Assembly: GCA_029891345.1 (NCBI GenBank)
Contig: CM056999.1
Location: 24,897,418-24,961,417 of the forward strand
Source: Dryococelus australis
Taxonomy: Eukaryota > Arthropoda > Insecta > Phasmatodea > Phasmatidae
Reading direction: 5' to 3'
Length of the DNA stretch: 64,000 bases
The notes beneath the pieces were generated by a model. The model was given only the letters and a program-made list of their open reading frames with translations, was not told the origin of the DNA and did not search any database. Below are positions 37,500-48,574 of this stretch, piece after piece. The translations under genes were made by a program, and so were the position numbers. Position 1 is the first letter of the stretch. Each line of letters opens with the position of its first letter.

Positions 37500-38890
37500 T
37501 CAGAAGTGGCTTCTCACAATTTTTTTTTTCAAACTGCACATTTGGGGTTAGTGATTTGTCACTGCGAATGAAATAGCTACAAGTATCAGATTATGTAAAG
37601 CAGGCACACTCAGCATTACTACCCGCTAATGCTAATTATATTTAATGTTTTGCTACAACATTAATTTACGTAGGTGCAATTACTTGCAACAAATAGTATA
37701 TGGCGCGCCACGCATAGATCAGTTATTTGCAGTTTGTGCAAGCGGTTGAACACCATGATTTTGGACGTGACAAGACAAGTAGCTCACTCTTGCAGTGAGT
37801 TATAGAATTTGCATACGCGACAGAGCGTGTGGAACGCTTACGTTGCAGTTACTCCCGCAGAGTGCAGTAGCCTATTTAAGCACTTCAGTCATTTTTCTGT
37901 ATTGGCTCTAGAGGGCATTACTAGGTGGAATTCTTCCGTGCGGCGAGAACGCCATTTACTTTTTAATTTTCCAACAGAGGGTGCCCCATGTAACTTTAAG
38001 ATTCTGTAGAGTGTAATTATTCCCTTTGTATTGGCCATAAATAGAATATAAAATTAGAGATCAAAGACTGACATGTAAATTTTTGTATCATGCCATTTTT
38101 TAAACTAGAAATTGTATATAATATTACCAAATGTAAATATAAATATTAAGATACTATCATAACTTGGCACAACTATGTCACACATTTCATGTTTACTATT
38201 GAAACTATTAAACCATGATTGGCCTATTGTGTAATGTTGACCAAAAATTGGTGTACTGTTGAATCCCAGAGCCAATACCTTTCTGGTCGGCGCCGGAATG
38301 TTTTAAACATAACATAATAATTTATGGGGGTGAAGTATCGGTGCAGAGCATACTCCTCCCTCGTCCACGGTCAACAAGAAACAATAGATCACTTACAGTT
38401 GAACTAATAGGTGAACTGGAACACTGTCAGTGGTTATAAGAACTTTTTTTAAGTGAATAAATAAACAGCTTATTTCATTGTAGATAATCTCTAAGTTACG
38501 ATTTGAGTACTATATTAATTAATTGTTCCACATTGTACCTTTTATTCACTGCCACGTTGGTTGTTATTCGCTTGCCTATATTTGCGCTAAATTAAATGCA
38601 GAAACTGCTGTCATAGTTTTGAACATTGTTTTAAAACATATATAGTTTAGCTTAACCTTCATACATCACTGTTATCTTTGGAATAATAAAAATTGAAAAT
38701 AAAAAATTATATATCTTTATCTTTTCCTCAGTTCTATTTTGTGTTATTGTCTAACAGTGATTGTACTTAATATTCCTTTATCATTTAAAGTCTGAATTGC
38801 ATGTTTGTCTAGGATTTTAACACTAGACCAATAGCGTGGTTTTAATTAGGCTTAACGGTGTTTGGCGAGGGGTGTTTGTTACTGACTTAC
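37500..38890. other. AT-rich sequence downstream of the env-like remnant
   Basis: It may include a 3' LTR, but I cannot fix its ends. A CTATTTAAGC TATA-like motif lies at 37872-37881 and GGTCGGCGCCGG at 38285. No gene is seen. Confidence 0.3.
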
Positions 38891-38899
38891 ACCATTGTC

Positions 38900-39520
38900 C
38901 TGGGTAGTGCTGGTGATGCTGTGTTGGTCTCACTCAGTGGCGGCTGGCTAGACCCACTCTGAAGCGGCGATTCCAGGTGGACGACTCTCTGCTCCAGAAG
39001 TGTAAATTGTACCAGCCGTACCTAGCCTCGGTCTGATAAGCTAACCCTTTCAACATTGGGTGGTATTCCTGGCTGGTATGGATGGACGGTGAAAAATACA
39101 CAATTATCACCGGAGCAGCCGTGACTGCTTGGTGTCTTAGTGTGGCAGTGCGGTCGCATTTCATCTGCCTTTCCTTTGTAGGAGGTGGTAGTGCAGACCA
39201 CTGTTTGGTATCAATGTAAGCCTGGAATTGCTCCCTATGCTTGTGGCCACGCCTTACCTTGTAAGGCATAGAGTAATGTGACTTAACAATTTACGTAGTG
39301 CACCTCGACAAGAGCAATATCTATAGTGTTCACCCAATAGCTGCTTGCTGGCCTGAGCTCGGTAAGTCTCTCCATTGATCCCCCACTCTTTGCGGGCTGA
39401 TTAGAGACAGGGAGCCATGTGGATTGCCAAGCCTCTACTGATTGTGCATTATGGGAAGGTTGAGCGGCAAGTCTCATGCTATGGTCACTTTAGCACTAAC
39501 TTAGTGCTCAAAGAGAGGAA
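38900..39520 (-). repeat. Repeat family C, copy 1 (minus)
   Basis: On the minus strand it reads CCCTGTCTCTAATCAGCCC, GAGAGACTTACCGAGC, then in translation MPYKVRRGHKHRE, PTKERQ, TATLRHQAVTAAPV, and LHFWSRESSTWNRRF. Matching blocks occur in the same order on the plus strand at 41160-41770. The element type is not recognised. Confidence 0.55.
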
Positions 39521-39529
39521 ATAACCGGG

Positions 39530-41150
39530 CTTGTAGCCTGGATGAAGGTGTTACTAGTAGTTGGGGCTCCACTGTTTCTCTCCTCAAGCACTTAATTAGT
39601 GTTCAGGTTACTGGAAAGAAACAGGTGGTCATCTAATGTGTGTGTTTTTAGACTCATGGACTCCTGAAGGGAGTTTATAGTCAGACTAATTCGGTTAATA
39701 AACAATCTCCTGGTTCCTGTCGGCAGTGGACGTCGTATCTTGTTTCTAGCCGGTGAAACAGAGAAGTACTCTAAAGAAGAAAAAGCTTAAGGATAGAAAA
39801 CAATAAATGTTTATTGAAAACTTAATATTTGACCCAAAAAATTTCACTCGATTATAGAAAAGAATATGATTCTTTCGAACAATACATGCAGAAGTGAAAG
39901 AAATTCTCCAGCACACACTATTACAAGAGCACTGCTACCTGTTGTCTCCAGTAAAAAGTCTCAGTGTCCGGTTTTGCATTTGCTGTTACTCAAGACAAAA
40001 TACTGAATGTTTTTATGTCTGCGCAAATACTGCCGGGACACTGTCTTGCCGCTCAGCAAGATACCGGACCATACCGAGCCGCAGTCTTGGGAGTAAGAGG
40101 GGACTCACATGCACAGACTTTGCAGGTACCAATAGATATGTCTTACACGTGCCACTTATACAACTAATGTAATACGATTGACTCATTGCCAAGAGTAACT
40201 CGTCCACCATTACAGACATGAGTGACATGTTGCCGACCCTACAGGCAGCAGAAACTTACAAGCAAATACCTTTCACCTGGAGGATAAGCAACCTAGAAGG
40301 CATGCCATCCCACCTACCCCGCGCTTAGAGCCAACTAGCTGTTCAGGCCTTGGGCAAGGCAGAGCACCTCCGATGAGGCACAAAGCAGAATCTTTGACCA
40401 GAGTATTTCCACGCCAACCAGGGCAGGAGGACATCATTCTTCCCCCGCACCTCGCACCGGCAACCTACAAGATTCCACTGTATAAGTCGGGATGCTGCTG
40501 GGCACAAGCAGTCATTCTTGTTCCATCTCTTGCCACATCCCACAGCACTGCTGCCAGTACTGGGACTGGCAGAGATCTTCGAAACTTTGAGTATGCCCCC
40601 TGCGGCTGCTTCACCATAGACGACCAGTCAACCCGACAACCAGCGAACATGCTTACTAAGACGTTAAATTTACTTTGTCTCCTCAAGACATCTTTATTAG
40701 ACATTTTAGAAGTGTTATATGTTTTCTCGTTGAGTTAAATGTTTTGCATTCTCCATTAGAACCAGGTCACCTACACCTGGCCAGCATAGTAACCTTCAGC
40801 ATTCAATTGCCTGGTAGGAGTTTACATGCGTCACATGTTTATTGAGACATCAATAAACATACTGTTCTTTCCTACCTCTCAGCTTTTATTCTTAGAGTAT
40901 CTGTCTGTTTGCCTGCTAGATACAGGTTGCTACATACACCTTTGACAAGGACCGGGGAATTTATAACTACCTAATTAACTTCAGCCATGGGCGCCCTTCA
41001 AAGGTCCGTCATATTTTCACACATCCATTAGATGGCTATCTGTTATTCTAACTATAACAGCATTGCTTCCAGTGCCAGTGGGGAGTAACAGAGAAGCTAT
41101 GTCCACTAGTAACACATTCACCCAGAGAGGGGCGACAGTCTCAAGTTATT
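39530..41150. other. Region between the inverted family C copies; no gene recognised
   Basis: Includes GC-richer DNA (39890-40740) with a 121-codon plus frame (40373-40738) of unknown nature. It probably belongs to the family C element or its flanks. Confidence 0.3.
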
Positions 41151-41159
41151 ACATTATCC

Positions 41160-41770
41160 CACAGCATTGCTGCCAGTGCCGGGATATACCGTGGCTTGAG
41201 ATCTGCCATCCATTCCTGTGTGGATGCACATCCAGTGGCGGCATTGGTGACCCATACAGCTCCCCGTCTCTGATCAGCCTGCCTAGCATGCGGTATAAGT
41301 GGAGACTTTACAGAGCCTGGTTAGCAAGCCAAAACCAAACTTACTGTAACTTGTATTTGTTTGTTATTGTCAATGTGTACCCAGTAACCTGTAAGCGAAT
41401 ACTTGATGCCTTTTAACCAAAGGCATGGCAGAAGGCGTAGGGAGAGACACACAGCACTTCTTGCCGCCAGACAGTTAAGTAACCTTCTTCAGCCTACACC
41501 GGAAAGGCAGGCGGAATGGAACCACACCGCCCAACTCAGGCACGAGTCAGTATCGACTGCTCCGGTTATGTATACGCATTCACCTATTGTCTCATCCTGT
41601 GGTAAGAGGACTGTTGACCGGTACGGAAGTTAGATTAAGTTGGGACAACAGCCACTTCTGGACCAACGAACCTCACTTGTGGAATTGCAGTTTCAGTGTA
41701 TGCCAAGCTCGCTATGTCTGGACAAAATCTACCACAACCACGGCACCTAAGAAGCAGGAGTAAGCGAGTA
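41160..41770 (+). repeat. Repeat family C, copy 2 (plus)
   Basis: CCCCGTCTCTGATCAGCC and GGAGACTTTACAGAGCC, then translated MPFNQRHGRRRRERH, PTPERQ, TAQLRHESVSTAPV, and HFWTNEPHLWNCSF. It parallels the inverted copy at 38.9-39.5 kb. The conserved R-rich start and W/F-rich end suggest an ancestral coding sequence, but stops separate them here. Confidence 0.55.
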
Positions 41771-42369
41771 CTAACCAACACCTCTCGCCTTCTAACGGAC
41801 AGAAAATCTTTGACCATTGTGACTATTTATCTAACCGGTCATCCGTCAAGTCTATATTTGTAGCCATATTGCTAGACAGCGCTACCTCAAATATAATGTT
41901 AATATAGAATTTCTCAGAAATAGTTAAACTGATTTGGCGTCAGTGAAAATAATGGGAGCCTTAAAAAGCTGTATTAATCACTAAGTACTGCATTTTGATG
42001 TATCTCTTCAATTAAAGCTTCGCGCGACATAATTACTTAGTAGTAGTGTACATACTGGCAATCTAAGAGGGGCTTGGAGCTGCAGACAAAGAACTAGGTG
42101 TCGGCGGTCTTTGATGACATAATGCGGGAAAAATTTCCAGTTTTCCTCGTTTCCCCCCAAAAAATGTATTATTTTCCTTCACGCCTTGGGTGGCCATCAT
42201 GCATGGCAACCTCCTGCTCTGTCAATTCGGTGCCAACAATTTGGGTCCCTTTCACCTACCGTCTTGGCGAGTGATGAGTCTCATACTCTGTCATTCCTTT
42301 CGGAATCTGTTCACCTAGCGCCGTAATGTGGTGCCGAATACCAGCATCGGCTTACACGCTCACTAGACG

Positions 42370-42925
42370 TAAGCGCACATATAAACATACTTGGCTGTAA
42401 TTTTTGAACTGCATAGTATATAGTTTCTAAATTTATAACATAGGCATCATCCACAATGACGAGAAGGGTTGCAGGGTCAAGTATACCCTACTCGTACTTA
42501 TAAGTATGGATGGCTGTAATTTCACAATTTGTAAGAAAAGGTCAAATTCATAACGTATGCATCATCCACAATGACGAGAAAGCTCGCAGTTACAAGTATA
42601 CAATATATCTACTTATAAGCATAAAGGGCTGTAATTTCCGAACTGTGTGAGTTATGATTGCCAAATTCGTAAAATAGGCATCACCCTCGACAACGAGAAG
42701 GTTTGCAGGGTCAAGGATACTGTATGTTTACTTATCATAGGTGGATGTAATGTCTGAACCACATTAGATATAGTTGCCAAATCCATAACATAGGCACCAT
42801 CCTCAACGACGAGAAGGGTAACAGGGGCAAGAATATCTTATGTCTACTTATAAGCATACTCGGCTATAATTTCCGAAATGCGTAAGATATAGTTGCCAAA
42901 TTCATAACATAGGCATCAAATTTCA
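42370..42925. repeat. Satellite, about 117-bp unit, nearly five copies
   Basis: The marker GGCTGTAATTT (or close variants) recurs at 42393, 42512, 42628, 42743 and 42862, intervals of 119, 116, 115 and 119. Each unit also holds CATAGGCATCATCC, AATGACGAGAAGG and ACTTATAAGCATA-like blocks. Units differ at many positions, so the array is old. Confidence 0.88.
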
Positions 42926-43210
42926 ACAGAACTGTTCACAATTAATGTTCACAACCCTAATCATGCATTTTACAGTATCTATGACCAATAAACATGCTAA
43001 GGGATAGTTACACCATGCCTATCCTATTACTCAGCTCAGTGTTGCATGCCTTAATAGACCAATACACACGTTTTAAAGCGAGATTACTAAATAAAAATAG
43101 AAATTTCAGCTTTGAAAATAGGACTACGGAATTTTACTTTAAAAAAAGGGGATTGTATTTTAACTTGTGACCCACTTGCATCACTATCAACACCACACAC
43201 CCCCATTCAG

Positions 43211-43320
43211 CTCAACATGCACCACAATCAGCACCACATGCTCCGCAATTACTCCACATGTTACACAATCGCTTCACATGCTCCACAAGTATTCCACATG
43301 CTCCACAATTGTTCCACATG
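43211..43320. repeat. 20-bp minisatellite, about five copies
   Basis: CACATG recurs exactly every 20 bases at 43235, 43255, 43275, 43295 and 43315, with CTCCACAAT-type spacers. No unique spacers, so it is not a CRISPR array. Confidence 0.9.
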
Positions 43321-43489
43321 CGAAGGTTTGATAAAATGATGTACTCCTGCCGACTGACTTCTGCTGACGTCTCTGCCGCTTTTACATGCCAGGTCTAAAG
43401 ATAATATTTGAGACAGACTCTATTTGCAAAATGTTTTGTTACCCCTAATCCCTAATTTCTGTAAGTTAAATTTTTAAATAATTAATTTC

Positions 43490-43552
43490 ACACACACACA
43501 CACGTGCGCGTGTCTGCGTGTGTGTGTGTACACGTGTACGTGTACGCACACC
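43490..43552. repeat. (CA)n/(GT)n inverted microsatellite
   Basis: ACACACACACACACGTGCGC followed by GTGTGTGTGTACACGTGTAC: alternating purine-pyrimidine with self-complementary halves. Confidence 0.88.
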
Positions 43553-43908
43553 CGTTATGGCTCGAGTCTTTTTGAATATTCTTTAATTTCTTTAAATAAT
43601 AAGAAAACTAATATACAAAATGTATTGAATATTTGTTTTTCCTTTATCAACAGTGTTTTGAAAACTTAGTTATGCACACATCACACAATATTATTATTCT
43701 CCTGCATAGCATATAGAGTACAAGGAATTACTGTCTTAAATTACTTTCTTCTCTGAGTCAAGGATGGCATTAAGCATATAATATTAGTTAAATATACCAT
43801 GGATTGTCATAACTTCATAGTCATATGGCTTCTCAGTCACACGGAGCACAACATAATGTTTGTGATTTTTACGTGCATGACATCTTGTGGCATGACGTCT
43901 GTTGAAAC

Positions 43909-44564
43909 TAGGCTTGGGATCCTCGATACCGCGATACCTTGATACCCTCGATACTTTATAGTATCAAGTATCGCATGAGATTATCCAAAATTATTGAATC
44001 TTAAAACCCATTTTCTTGTGCCATAATTATGGTATGAGTGTACCATAACTTGTGGAATATGCATGATACTTTCCAAAAGTATACCATGATTAAATCATGT
44101 AATACATATTTTCTCGTGCCATAATTATGGTACAAGCATACCTTAACTTTTGGAATGCATACAATACTTTTGAAAAGAGTACCATAAATTGATCTTTATT
44201 CTTTGGGCATTCCAATGCACCCATAAAAATTTGATGACCTAGGTCTAAGGGTTCGCAAGATATTAACAGCAACTTTTAAATGCGCACCTTAATTATCTCG
44301 GCTGGCAGTGAGCATTCCAGAGCTTCCCGCAAGTATTCCAAAAAGCTTCACGGGTCTAGTTTCCAGTGTAATGTGGTTTTTTATATAGTTCCAATGTGTG
44401 ACGACACTAGTAAAATGAACAATATTCTTGGCCAAGTTGTTTGGTGTCTATGACAATTTTAATTTGGAATATCGTGAAAAGTACCCGTATCAAGTATTGT
44501 GAGAATGTTTGGGTATCGAAACTGGTATCGAGTATCGAGAAAATGTAGTATCGACCCATCCCTT
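43909..44564. mobile_element. Palindromic hAT-like MITE rich in TATCGA/GATAC
   Basis: The left end AGGCTTGGGATCCTCGATAC and the inverted right end AGGGATGGGTCGATACTACA pair up, with several GATACC/GGTATCG blocks inside each arm. The core carries a direct duplication (TGTGCCATAATTATGGTA and CGTGCCATAATTATGGTA, about 99 bases apart). No coding sequence. The target duplication is not identifiable. The ends resemble hAT-type termini. Confidence 0.58.
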
Positions 44565-44989
44565 AAAGCGTCACTGCGGTCAGTAGCGCTGCGTGTTAAG
44601 GTTAACAATGTTCATTCCGATGGGGCACGGATTGTGAATTGCTGGCTCTTGGCATCTTGCAATCACATACACAGAATACAGCCAGATTAATGGCTTCCTT
44701 TAATTGGTTGGGAATTTTGTCATATGGAATATTCCCCTCGTCCAACCATAGTCCATTCATTTTGAACATATTTAGGTCATACACCTGTTGCATGGTGTGG
44801 TCAAGGTGCTGCCATGATCACTGCGGTAAAAATGTAAACACTTTGGTTTCTTGTCTTCGTAACTGAACGGTATGGCAATCTTCTTGATGGTTTTTAATTT
44901 CCCATGTACACTTAGTTTCAGAAACCTATTACAAAGCCATCAAAAATTTTTAGAACTCCATACACATCGGGCACCTGTGTTACAATGTT

Positions 44990-45695
44990 TATTTATTTTT
45001 TCTTTAGTTGCATTAGCTGTGTTTGATTCGTATTCAACAATAGGCCATATAATTTATAATTTTTAATTACAATTCTACCTGGGTCAGCATAATTTTTCTG
45101 AACTGCACCTTCTGCATTCTTAGTTTGATAAACAAATAAACAATTGTTATCAGATGAAATACGAAAAAAAGTAGTTTTGTAACTGCCTTTCCAGTAAATT
45201 TCATTGTTATCTCGAATAAAACCACGAAACAGATATTTTAGAGGATAGATTATTTAATTTCTGTTATCACTATGAACAGATTTTACTCAATATTTATTAT
45301 CAAAACCAGTAAATTCTAAATAATTTTGTTCACTTGGTGATCTTAACAAATTATTCATCATTGTTGATGTTATTCCCGGATTACCAACAGTTTCAATAAT
45401 ATTTCCATGTTTTGAGATTTCTACTCTAGAAAAATGAAAAGAAAAAAGTTAGCACAAACATCAATATTATCAAATTTTTCATATTTTGCCTCATTTCCTT
45501 CTTTATCACTCTTTAGTAAGTGATATTGTTCATAAACATTAGCATCATTTGCAAAATAAAAAATCATCACCTATAGGAATATCAAACTCAACTCTAATAT
45601 TGTAAATATTTAAATTTCCTCTAGTTTGATCTGTTGGAGGAAAAGTTTGCTTTTCATAACTCTCAATATTTTTGTAATTCGTTTGTAAGTAAAAA
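44990..45695 (-). pseudogene. Capsid-like protein remnant (Polinton/adintovirus type)
   Basis: Minus-strand pieces in order: NLNIYNIRVEFDIPIGDDF, then (next frame) FYFANDANVYEQYHLLKSD, then RVEISKHGNIIETVGNPGI and TSTMMNNLLRSP, then SSDNNCLFVYQTKNAEG near the end. The sequence with an ANDANV-type strand, an 'I-KHGN-I' strand pair and an 'LLRSP' helix fits invertebrate Polinton-type major capsid or capsid-like proteins, which build the icosahedral shell. At least three frameshifts and two stops. It faces away from the accessory gene, with about 40 bases between them. Identification is tentative. Confidence 0.45.
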
Positions 45696-45734
45696 AAATT
45701 ATATATAAATGAAAGATTCATGAAAAGAAATTTC

Positions 45735-46600
45735 TGGAATTAAATAACTCATTGAAAAATATATAAATTATAAAAAGAATCGTGAAGCATTTTTTGAAAA
45801 AAAATAAAAAGAAAGAACTACCTTTAAGTCGTGTATAATTATGAAATAGTGGTACAAAAAAGTAGAACAAGTAAGTGAAGAAAAAAAAATTTGATAATAA
45901 CGCTAGTTCCAGAAGCAGCAAAAAATTTAGATTATCCAGCAACACCAGAAGAAACATTGTTTGAAAGAGAATTATTCTCAGAACACAAAAATCCTAATTT
46001 GGAAGAACAAATGGGAACTATACCATTGAATGATTCTAATATAAAACTTGCAAAAGAAATTGCTGGAAACATTAGTGTTACTAATATGAAAGATGGATTC
46101 CAAGGAAATGGATATAATTTTTACATTTGTGATACAAAAGTAATGATACATTATGATAAAATATTGGTTAACAATGAAGAATATAAATTAACAGAAGTAC
46201 TTTCTAATCTGTTAACAATAAAAAAACAAAAAAAACTTGATGGTAAATTCACTGATAATGACTATGAAAATTACACATAAATTGTTTTATCAACAAATGC
46301 AGCATTCCAAGAATATAATCCTAATAAGAAAATAAATTAGAATAGAAGTTGGAAATACATAAATATAAATGAACCAATTTATGATCACTATATAAAAGAA
46401 TCACATTAAAAATCACAGTGAAACACACCAGAATGAATGCTTTGTCCAAAAAATCCTAGTTCTGGAAAAGGTATAAAAAATACAATAGTTTACCAAAAGA
46501 ATACATTTGGATGGACAATGTTATAAAATTAATTTCTAGATTGTTAGTTATTCATGGTGAAGAAAATGTAGGAAATAACATTTATTACAATGAAACAGTT
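45735..46600 (+). pseudogene. Accessory protein of Polinton/adintovirus-type elements (conserved, function unknown)
   Basis: The main open stretch runs 45888-46280; upstream in the same frame are LIEKYIKLYKKNREAFFEKK and VEQVSEEKKN, cut by TAA/TAG stops. The body holds KDGFQGNGYNFYICDTKVMI and EEYKLTEVLSNLLTIKK, then DNDYENYT. After the stop at 46278 the frame continues with STNAAFQEYNP and, shifted, LLVIHGEENVGNNIYYNE. I recall this as a conserved protein of unknown function found beside minor-capsid genes in insect and cnidarian virus-like elements (I believe a DUF8207-type domain, not verified). The N-terminal charged helix looks coiled-coil-like. It ends abruptly at about 46600, where foreign sequence begins. 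Confidence 0.55.
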
Positions 46601-46604
46601 GACG

Positions 46605-47850
46605 CTGGCTAACAGCTAGTGGCAGATAGACCATGACGGCATTCACAGCTCATGTGACACATGGGTAAGAACTTGTGCAAAGACGCCACAACCACAGACT
46701 TTCCCAAAACTGGATAAATAATTTGAAGTTCCATGTATTCTTATTTTCAATTTAAATCGTGTAAAGGAGAAAAGATCTCGGGAGAGGCCATACGGCCCGC
46801 GCAATTTATGAATCAGGTGCCATCCGCCTATGTTAAAGGATTTTGATTGAATTTATTAAGGGTAATTGTTCTATGTATGTATTTTAGGGTTTTGTAATGT
46901 TGAATTATTTTACGGCCACATCATTTGCGACCATGTGGTTAATAGCCACCAAGTACATATCTGCGCCACCCTTGCGCTTAAAGTGTTCTTTCTTGTAATT
47001 TAATGCGCACCATAATTTTCTCAGTGTAATATGTATTGTTTCATTTAAGGGTTCTTGTAATTTTTCCATGATTGATGCTTTTGTAAACAACCACGCGGTC
47101 TCGTGCACGTGTTTGATTATCCACCATCAGGTTCGCTATAAGCTTTTGTATGCTTGAATCATAAGGGGAATAATTTCCCCAACACCACTACCATTTTGAC
47201 TGGTAATAATTTGCAGTTTTTCGTGAAAAACTATTGTGATTTCATCTGCACCATGTGATCCGCTACAAACTTTATCCAGCAGCATTCACCCCATATAAGA
47301 ATGCTTTCACGCATCTGCATGTTTATTGTGCCTATTCATATTGTGCCCCATGTTTTGTAATTGATATTTATGTAATTTGTATGGCGGTATTATTTTTTTG
47401 TAGACTGCTAAGTGTGTAGACCATCGCCACACATCATGTGGTTAGGAGACGTGTCCCGACGAGTATGCGTTAGTGAAATATGTAATCGCACGTGTTAGTG
47501 TTCATGTTCATACTCTTTGTTCCGTCACCCGGTGAAAGCTGCAGACCATCACAGGGACTCTAGACCCCTTACCCTGTGGAGATTGTGCTCTCATGCACCA
47601 CGAGAAATCAGCCATTACGGAGTGCGCCAGTTAAATTAGGAGCTGGGAGAATCACCAACCGGAGTTAACTAGTCACGCCCGAGGTTAACCATTAAGTAAA
47701 GATGCTCGAGTGAAATGAACACACAGAACCCACAGCATCTCTGAGAACCCTGAGTCTCAAAGGGCGGTGTTTGGGGAATACCGCTGGCATCAATCAACCA
47801 GTAAGTAATTAGTGTCTTCGTTCGTCTCGTGTCTCACTCGACGGTTTCAA
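46605..47850. other. 1.2 kb block splitting the virus-like module
   Basis: Composition is more even than on either side. It starts near TGACGCTGGCTAACAG and ends near GGAATACCGCTGGCATCAA. It has no coding motif. It could be a solo LTR or other insertion, or intron DNA between two fragments. I see no clear target duplication. Confidence 0.4.
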
Positions 47851-47861
47851 AGTAAGCATAA

Positions 47862-48266
47862 TGAATATGTTTAACAATAAGTTTTCTAAAGTTGTCATTA
47901 ATAATCCAAAAGGAATTCCATCATGGCAGAGAAATAATAAAATGGGCATTAAACAACTTAAATTTGCCTTAAATGGATTTGCCAGGCTATAATTATCGCG
48001 GACCATTTCAAAATTAAATGAAAGATTGGAAAGACAAGACAGTAGAATAAATAAATTAGATGAAGCATGTAAACATCACAATATTGCTTATAGAGATCAT
48101 AAAGATTTAGAATCTTAGACATTAAGTTTTTAAAATTTTACAAAAAGAAGCTAAAGAAATTACGTTAGATAAAGATACTCTAAATGGTGGAAAAATTGCT
48201 TCTGGATCTGTTACTTCAACTATGTTTACAAAAAGAAAATTAGGTTGGAGTATTGAAATTTATTAA
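47862..48266 (+). pseudogene. Phospholipase A2-like minor capsid protein, degenerate
   Basis: Starts MNMFNNKFSKVVINNPKG, hits a stop at 47990, continues SRTISKLNERLERQDSRINK and then LDEACKHHNIAYRDHKD, stops at 48118, and resumes shifted with LQKEAKEITLDKD and KRKLGWSIEIY. The LDEACK-HH-N-IAY-RDHKD block is the parvovirus/Polinton-type phospholipase A2 active-site helix, in which the expected His-Asp pair reads His-Asn. Family members help virions breach endosomal membranes. The D-to-N change, two stops and a frameshift show it is inactive. It sits 80 bases before the small hydrophobic peptide gene. Confidence 0.6.
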
Positions 48267-48347
48267 ATAATAAAAATTTTTTCTTTATAAATAAAGATAA
48301 CAATCATAACTGTTTATATACCCATTGATCAATTAATAGATTTGGGT

Positions 48348-48560
48348 ATGGGTAAATTTTTAACAAAAGAAGGAAAAGGTTTCAAATTAACTTTGCCAAT
48401 ACTAATAATTAAAAAAAATACTAAAAGAAAATTTGGAAATGGTTTATATCATGGAGGTTTCTTACCATTTGTAATTCCAGTTTTAGCTGCACTCAGAGCT
48501 TTAGCTGGAGGAGCGAGTGCAATTTACAATTTTGTTGAACAAATAGAAAAAATTAAATAA
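48348..48560 (+). CDS. Small hydrophobic core-like peptide (adenovirus pX-like)
   Basis: An intact 70-codon frame if started at ATG 48348; an in-frame TTG lies two codons earlier. It has a basic first half (KEGKGF, KKNTKRKFG) and a hydrophobic second half, GGFLPFVIPVLAALRALAGG, then ASAIYNFV. The basic part plus GGFLP-hydrophobic-AGGAS end is typical of the small core/membrane-active peptide next to minor capsid genes in adintovirus and Polinton-type elements, related to adenovirus pX. Downstream in other frames EEQHRHNLAMEN may be its lost C-terminus. It is the only unbroken frame of the module; given its neighbours it is probably not expressed. Confidence 0.55.
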   Translation: MGKFLTKEGKGFKLTLPILIIKKNTKRKFGNGLYHGGFLPFVIPVLAALRALAGGASAIYNFVEQIEKIK

Positions 48561-48574
48561 AATAATTAGGAGAA

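Larger units (their letters stand above)
31793..37500 (+). mobile_element. Errantivirus-like (env-bearing Gypsy) retrotransposon remnant
   Basis: In plus-strand order: reverse transcriptase, RNase H, integrase remnants, then an envelope-like frame, which is the errantivirus gene order. Gag, protease and the 5' LTR are missing. A 1.46 kb hAT-like element interrupts it between RNase H and integrase. Many stops and frameshifts occur in every gene, so the copy is inactive. I could not define a 3' LTR; AT-rich sequence follows the end of the env-like region. Confidence 0.72.

Noticed and set aside
37872-37890. TATTTAAG followed by TCAGT as an LTR promoter
   Set aside because: Spacing of about 13 bases is too short for a TATA-initiator pair.
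38284-38300. Second primer-binding-site-like sequence (TGGTCGGCGCCGG)
   Set aside because: No LTR end or leader could be defined around it.
43211-43320. CRISPR-like evenly spaced repeats
   Set aside because: Whole units repeat with no unique spacers, and this is animal nuclear DNA; it is a 20-bp minisatellite.
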